Origin: Parasedimentitalea psychrophila
GTDB lineage: Bacteria > Pseudomonadota > Alphaproteobacteria > Rhodobacterales > Rhodobacteraceae
Length of the DNA: 64,000 nt
Assembly (NCBI RefSeq): GCF_030285785.1
Contig: NZ_CP127247.1
Location: 2,751,501-2,815,500 of the forward strand
Direction: 5' to 3'
Shown piece after piece: positions 60,338-64,000 of the stretch (within the stretch, counting starts at the first letter, position 1; each line of letters opens with the position of its first letter). The translations under genes were made by a program, and so were the position numbers. The notes under the pieces were generated by a model, which worked only from the letters and a program-made list of their open reading frames with translations, ran no database searches and was not told where the DNA came from.

Positions 60338-60574
60338 ATGTCTTTGTATGCCAAGGACAGCCATAAGCGGGTGGCAAAGGGGCTGGGCTTTGCCCTCACC
60401 TTGGGCACAGAGTCCGCGTGGCACGACCTTACGATAATCATGATGGCTCGCCTGACTGACGCCGAGCGTGCCTCGCTGGCCTTTGCCACTCTCAACAGCC
60501 TGTCAGAAAAACACGCCTATATGACTGCCTCCGCTGCCCTGTTCGGCACGCTGTATGGGGAGGCCTCACAGTGA
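60338..60574 (+). CDS. Small island-end protein A, right copy
   Basis: The 78-residue homologue of the gene at 23274 (MSLYAKDSHKRVAKGLGFAL; SEKHAYMTASAALFGTLYGE). Differences are mostly silent or conservative, so both copies are probably expressed proteins. As in the left copy, it starts ~215 bases after the tRNA half and overlaps the following gene by four bases (GTGA). The conserved ~80-base leader upstream can form a short GC hairpin (CCGGG/CCCGG). Function unknown. Confidence 0.7.
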   Translation: MSLYAKDSHKRVAKGLGFALTLGTESAWHDLTIIMMARLTDAERASLAFATLNSLSEKHAYMTASAALFGTLYGEASQ

Positions 60575-60819
60575 GCAAACTCCGCCCCCTTGAAGAACTT
60601 CTGTTCCACATGCGGACCATGGCCCGCAGCAGCAATGAATGGGAAGCTAAATTTGCCCGTTCGATCCTGAGACAGGCCAAACAGTCCGCTTGGTCCCCCT
60701 CTGACAAACAACAGCAGATCATGCGGCGCATGGTGTCCGAGATGTTCACACATAGCGGCGCTGACACCAGCTACGACATTGGCCTGATCGACAGGGGAGA
60801 CCGGCACGACGCCGCCTGA
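60571..60819 (+). CDS. Small island-end protein B, right copy
   Basis: The 82-residue homologue of the gene at 23507 (MSKLRPLEELLFHMRTMARS, QQIMRRMVSEMFTHSG, LIDRGDRHDAA), beginning at GTG 60571. The C-terminal half is the better conserved part. It is translationally coupled to gene A and followed within seven bases by the 209-bp invariant block. Function unknown. Confidence 0.7.
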   Translation: MSKLRPLEELLFHMRTMARSSNEWEAKFARSILRQAKQSAWSPSDKQQQIMRRMVSEMFTHSGADTSYDIGLIDRGDRHDAA

Positions 60820-60825
60820 AACAAC

Positions 60826-61034
60826 TCCGTTTCGGATGGTCGGTTAACGGTGGCATTCGAGACGTAGTGGCGAACCATGGGACGGGGCAAACGCCAAGGG
60901 CAGTTCGAAAGACCGAAGCCCGCCCCCCGGCATACACAGTGTCCTTCTGTGTCGGAAAGTAGCGGTCAACTTAACCGGCGAGGACATGCGCACAGGTTGG
61001 GGCTCAAAGCGAAGGGTCGGCTCCGTTGAGCAGA
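60826..61034. repeat. 209-bp near-invariant noncoding block, right copy
   Basis: Identical to 23762-23970 except for one C/T difference (near 60970). Its edges are sharp: sequences before TCCGTTTCGG and after GAGCAGA differ between copies. Internal landmarks are GGTTAACGGTGGCATTCGAG and CGGCATACACAGTGTCCTTC. Confidence 0.85.
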
Positions 61035-61046
61035 TCAATATCGCCC

Positions 61047-61098
61047 AGAGCATAGAGACAGCTCCAGCCAATGGCTGGGGACTGTCGTTCTATGCTCT
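61047..61098. other. Long imperfect stem-loop after the invariant block
   Basis: AGAGCATAGA, GACAG and CCAGCC pair with GGCTGG, CTGTC and TCTATGCTCT in register around the loop AAT, forming a ~50-base hairpin with small bulges. It starts 13 bases after the 209-bp block and has no counterpart after the left copy. The stretch 61035-61883 otherwise contains the small terminator at 61232 and no convincing gene. Confidence 0.75.
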
Positions 61099-61231
61099 TT
61101 GCTCCGGGTCTCACCATTGAGCAGGGGCAATGACAGATAGGTAGGGGCTGCGGAACAAGGTCTGCGCCGGTAACCTTGAGGGGGGGAGGGTCAAAAGTCC
61201 AGAATTTTGCTTGGCTCTAGACCCGTCTCCC

Positions 61232-61251
61232 TCTCACGCGGAGATTTTTTT
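61232..61251 (+). terminator. Short terminator-like hairpin TCTC-ACGCG-GAGA-T7
   Basis: Counterpart of 26162-26181 with the same loop and T-run but a stem in which the first pair has changed on both strands (C-G to T-A). It is preceded by a G-rich tract near 61182 similar in place to the one near 26106. Confidence 0.5.
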
Positions 61252-61883
61252 CTTGAGTGACGATAATTTGGCCTGTTCGGCGACGTAATGGGGCTTGCCC
61301 TGCGGTAAGAAAGCTCGATCCGAATATCGAATAATTTTGAATACTCATTAAAATCAATATGTTGAATTGCTTAAACTGATTGATCTGGCGTGTCTCTAAT
61401 GTTTTGCACTGCCCTCAAGCAACTCTGAGATGGCAATACTTTTCAAAACTCATGAGCGGTGACGTGCAATGGGACCAACTTGTGTCCCGGCGGTTTTAAG
61501 CGATGTTGGAGCAAGCAGAGCCGGGCAGTGTTGACCCGCTGAAAGAGTATTGTTTCCTCGCTGGAGTTAGCGAAGGTACCAGGCATCCTCAATCAGGTCC
61601 AAGCGGCGCGAACGGCCCAGACCGGCCATTGACGGGACATCACGTCGCCGCCGCGCAGCTTTCCCAGAACGGCCATTCGATCATCGCGCAGCATTTTTAT
61701 CAGTCGGATGACGGCAGTGTGGACCAAGCCGACATCCACCTTTTGGCGGGACTACCAGACACCTGCGTACCCAGTTTGGCTTGACGGTAATAGAAATAGG
61801 TCGCGTCCGTGATACGAGCTAATGTGTAGTGTGTAGGCTGGAATGATCAGTTGCGTGGGCAATATCAATTTGGAGATAGTACA

Positions 61884-62693
61884 TTGGAATCGAACTCATC
61901 GAATTTTTCGGCTTCCAGCGGCAGTGGCTACGAATTGCAAATGGGGCGTTTTAGTCGCTTGCTAGCACCAAAGTTCCTAGATCTCATTGAGTTTGAGGAT
62001 AGCAGCAATATTCTCGATGCCGGATGCGGTACAGGCGCACTGACATCAGAAATATTGCGCCGCACCGAAACCGCAGACATTACCGGTGTCGACATCTCTG
62101 AGGCTTATGTTGAATACGCCGCACGGCAAATTTCAGACCTACGTGTTTCGTTCGAAGTTGCTGACCTGAAGGCTCTTCCAATGCCGGATGAAACATTCGA
62201 TCATGTTGTGTCTCAACTCGCCTTAAATTTCGTTCCAAACACGAGCGTGGCGATATCCGAGATCTCGCGTACTTTGAAGGTGGGCGGCCGTCTTGCGGTA
62301 GCCATTTGGGATGTAAGAGGAGGCCTAGTGTTCAATCGCCTCTTTCTGGACACAGCTTCAATGCTGGACCCTGAGGCCAACGAACTTAGAAAAAAGAACT
62401 TCACGCGACCGCTTACGCGACCCGGCCATCTGGAAGATGCTTTGAAGTCAGCGGACTTTGCCAAAGTTCAGATCGGTGAAATCCACATCCGAACTGAATT
62501 CGCATCTTTCGAAGACTATTGGAGGCCGTTCGACGGGAAAGACGGCCCAATTCCATCCTACCTTTCGAAGAGACCCGCCGAACTGAAAAAACAGATAAAG
62601 GATGCCGTGCGAGATGCCTATCTAGATGGCGAAGCTGATGGACTTCGCTCTTATGTTGCAACAGCATGGGTAGCAACGGGGCGACGGCAATAG
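61884..62693 (+). CDS. Class I SAM-dependent methyltransferase
   Basis: The 269-residue product (TTG 61884; GGAGA seven bases upstream) has the SAM motif ILDAGCGTGALTSEILRR, ITGVDISEAYVEYAARQ as the acidic strand, and FDHVVSQLALNFVP as motif II, like UbiE/Coq5-type methyltransferases. YELQMGRFSRLLAPKFLDLI is the usual beginning of this group, so the start must lie before it; TTG 61851 is the alternative. The substrate is unknown. It lies alone between integrase-linked DNA on both sides. Confidence 0.85.
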   Translation: MESNSSNFSASSGSGYELQMGRFSRLLAPKFLDLIEFEDSSNILDAGCGTGALTSEILRRTETADITGVDISEAYVEYAARQISDLRVSFEVADLKALPMPDETFDHVVSQLALNFVPNTSVAISEISRTLKVGGRLAVAIWDVRGGLVFNRLFLDTASMLDPEANELRKKNFTRPLTRPGHLEDALKSADFAKVQIGEIHIRTEFASFEDYWRPFDGKDGPIPSYLSKRPAELKKQIKDAVRDAYLDGEADGLRSYVATAWVATGRRQ

Positions 62694-62774
62694 CGAACTT
62701 CATAGTCTGCTTTGGGCTCGGAGTCGCCTTGCGGCGGCGCAGAACAAGAACCGGTTTCGAGGTCACCTGAATGT

Positions 62775-62865
62775 CGGCTGCCGACATGGTGTCTTGAATG
62801 GCTCGCGTCTGCAACGAAAGTCCGGAATCCGCCCTTCTAGTTGAAATGTGCATGGTGCGGCATTA
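62775..62865 (-). repeat. Dispersed mosaic repeat, module A (reverse)
   Basis: Contains CCGCCCTTCTAGTTGAAATG and TGCATGGTGCGGCATTAG, the reverse of module A. It fills the space between the methyltransferase and the second integrase (62694-62949). Confidence 0.8.
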
Positions 62866-62949
62866 GTCTCAAATGAAGCACAGTCCAGTAGTTCGCTGCA
62901 GTGTACATGAAAGTCCTGAGCGGGCCGACCGTGAAATCGGCCCAACTTG

Positions 62950-63582
62950 CTAGATTTCAACTGCTTCAGATATTGCCAGAGCGTCTTCCAGCTCAACACC
63001 GAGGTATCTGACTGTGCTGTCCATCTTTGTGTGGCCAAGCAAAAGCTGAACCGCACGTAGGTTGCCGGTCTTCTTGTAGATTTGCGAAACCTTGGTTCGG
63101 CGCATCGAATGCGTTCCGTAACCGCTTGGCTCAAGCCCTATGGATTTGACCCATTCACGAACCAGCCGCGCATATTGGCGTGTCGAGATATGCAAGCGTT
63201 CGTGGAACCGCCCCAGCCACAAATATTCGGACCCTGTCATCAAGGGTTCGTCCATCCAGCGTAGGAGCGATTTGCGCGTACCCTCTGTTACTTCAAATCG
63301 AACTGGCTTTTGGGTTTTACTCTGGATGACCGACGCGCGTTCCTTGACTTGTCCAGCCGCAAATACGTCAGCGACTTTCAGGCAAACCAGGTCACATCCT
63401 CGAAGTTTGCTGTCGATGGCCAGGTTGAAGAGCGCAAGGTCACGATGATTGTCCGCGATCTCCAGGCGTACGTGGATCGCCCAGACGTGTTTCGGCAGAA
63501 GCGGCTGCTTTTGTCCAACAATGCGCCCCCTATTCCATGCCGGGCGGCAGGAACGAATGGCAGGTAAGTTTGGTATTTGCAT
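62950..63582 (-). CDS. Second tyrosine recombinase, short type
   Basis: A 210-residue recombinase (MQIPNLPAIRSCRPAWNRGR) without a separate N-terminal arm domain. The catalytic set is complete: R61 in DSKLRGCDLV, H158 and R161 in GTHSMRRTK, H184 in LLGHTKMDST and Y193 in VRYLGVE. It belongs to a short integrase group frequent in Rhodobacteraceae, clearly different from the 342-residue enzyme at 58980. ATG 63582 follows GGATAGGAGAAACC; a longer frame to 63636 is less likely. Its attachment site is not identifiable here. Confidence 0.85.
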   Translation of the reverse strand: MQIPNLPAIRSCRPAWNRGRIVGQKQPLLPKHVWAIHVRLEIADNHRDLALFNLAIDSKLRGCDLVCLKVADVFAAGQVKERASVIQSKTQKPVRFEVTEGTRKSLLRWMDEPLMTGSEYLWLGRFHERLHISTRQYARLVREWVKSIGLEPSGYGTHSMRRTKVSQIYKKTGNLRAVQLLLGHTKMDSTVRYLGVELEDALAISEAVEI

Positions 63583-63699
63583 GATGGTTTCTCCTATCCA
63601 CCACACCCATCCGCATCGACAACCCGATGTTGACACAGCAGTCTACCACGTGCCGGAGGGAGGCGCAGAGTAAGCTCGGGGCGAGCCCAAAACCGGATA

Positions 63700-63900
63700 C
63701 TGCACCATACACTTTTCGACGAGAAGGGCGGAGAGTCGACCTTCGCTGCGGTATGCTCCAGCGGCAGCTATGCGCAGATTGCGACCTTTGCAAATTCTGG
63801 CCGCGGCTCGCCCTGATAGGACGCGAACGGCCCACTGCGGACCTTCGATCAAGCCGCAGCTAATGGCAGCAGGGAGCCCACTTTGACCAATGCTGCGTTC
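63700..63900 (+). repeat. Dispersed mosaic repeat at the right end
   Basis: Module A landmarks are present: CTGCACCATACACTTTTCGA, GAAGGGCGG, CGACCTTCGCTGCGGTATGC, GCGCAGATTGCGACCTTTGC and GGACGCGAACGGCCCAC, followed by a segment near 63875 also seen near 57455 (GGAGCCCA-TT-GACCAATGCT). Nothing else is seen to the end of the window. Confidence 0.8.
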
Positions 63901-64000
63901 TTCATGAACGGCAGCTAACTCACGAGACGGCCAAACAGCTAGAGTTCGTGTGCCCACAACATTTCTCTCATTGCCGCCCTACAGCCAGCTCGCATAGTCT

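Noticed and set aside
61503-61784. 93-codon plus-strand frame
   Set aside because: No ribosome site, low-complexity composition, and it includes repeat-like DNA (GAACGGCCCAGACCGGCCAT).

Overview
The window looks like a chromosome segment of a marine alphaproteobacterium of the Rhodobacteraceae (Roseobacter group). This is inferred from a Bzt/Aap-type amino-acid ABC transporter, a SAM-II-like leader in front of metZ, the lysC-ptsP pair, a TAXI-type TRAP transporter and a DddP-like M24 protein. The identification rests on gene content and protein motifs only; no search was run.

Region 1 (1-15.9 kb) is ordinary core genome. It holds three transporter genes for acidic/general amino acids (the first cut by the window edge), an internally deleted ThiO-like oxidase, a PHP phosphoesterase, metZ, folE2, trkH, a small exported protein, lysC, ptsP, a frameshifted TetR gene coupled to a small membrane protein, and cutC.

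Region 2 (15.9-23.0 kb) is a scar zone. An IS30 remnant precedes a two-gene operon, a heme-c (Tll0287/DUF3365-like) membrane sensor with a HAMP segment overlapping an MscS-type channel. Fragments of a P2-like tail module and a piece of DNA adenine methylase follow directly. Then come a Tat-exported isochorismatase-family protein and a broken IS21 element.

Region 3 (23.0-60.1 kb) is an accessory island. It is bracketed by two direct copies (52 of 53 bases identical by eye) of the 3' half of a tRNA-Cys gene about 37.07 kb apart, with a tyrosine recombinase just inside the right copy. Just to the right of each copy lies the same module: two overlapping small genes, then a 209-bp block that differs at one base. 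This arrangement suggests tandem accretion of related elements. Cargo includes an ArsR/PLP-decarboxylase pair, a polysaccharide-lyase-like protein with three 792-bp tandem repeats, a TAXI TRAP transporter, a Tat nitroreductase-like gene with its MarR regulator and twin operators, a periplasmic propeller/small protein/membrane protein operon, a GDP-mannose-3,5-epimerase-like enzyme, a LysR-controlled cluster of oxygenase, DddP-like and MIO-less ammonia-lyase-like genes, an ankyrin protein, a YHS protein, an adenylate cyclase, a sulfotransferase and a complete IS110-family element.

Region 4 (60.1-64 kb) starts a second, related unit: the repeated module, a methyltransferase and another tyrosine recombinase.

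From about 27 kb to the end, many of the gaps between genes are filled by a degenerate mosaic repeat family in both orientations; I did not recognise it in the first 23 kb. The strongest candidates for something undescribed are the oxygenase/DddP-like/MIO-less-lyase cluster (45-49.6 kb), the 209-bp near-invariant noncoding block with its two small genes, and the heme-sensor/MscS pair.
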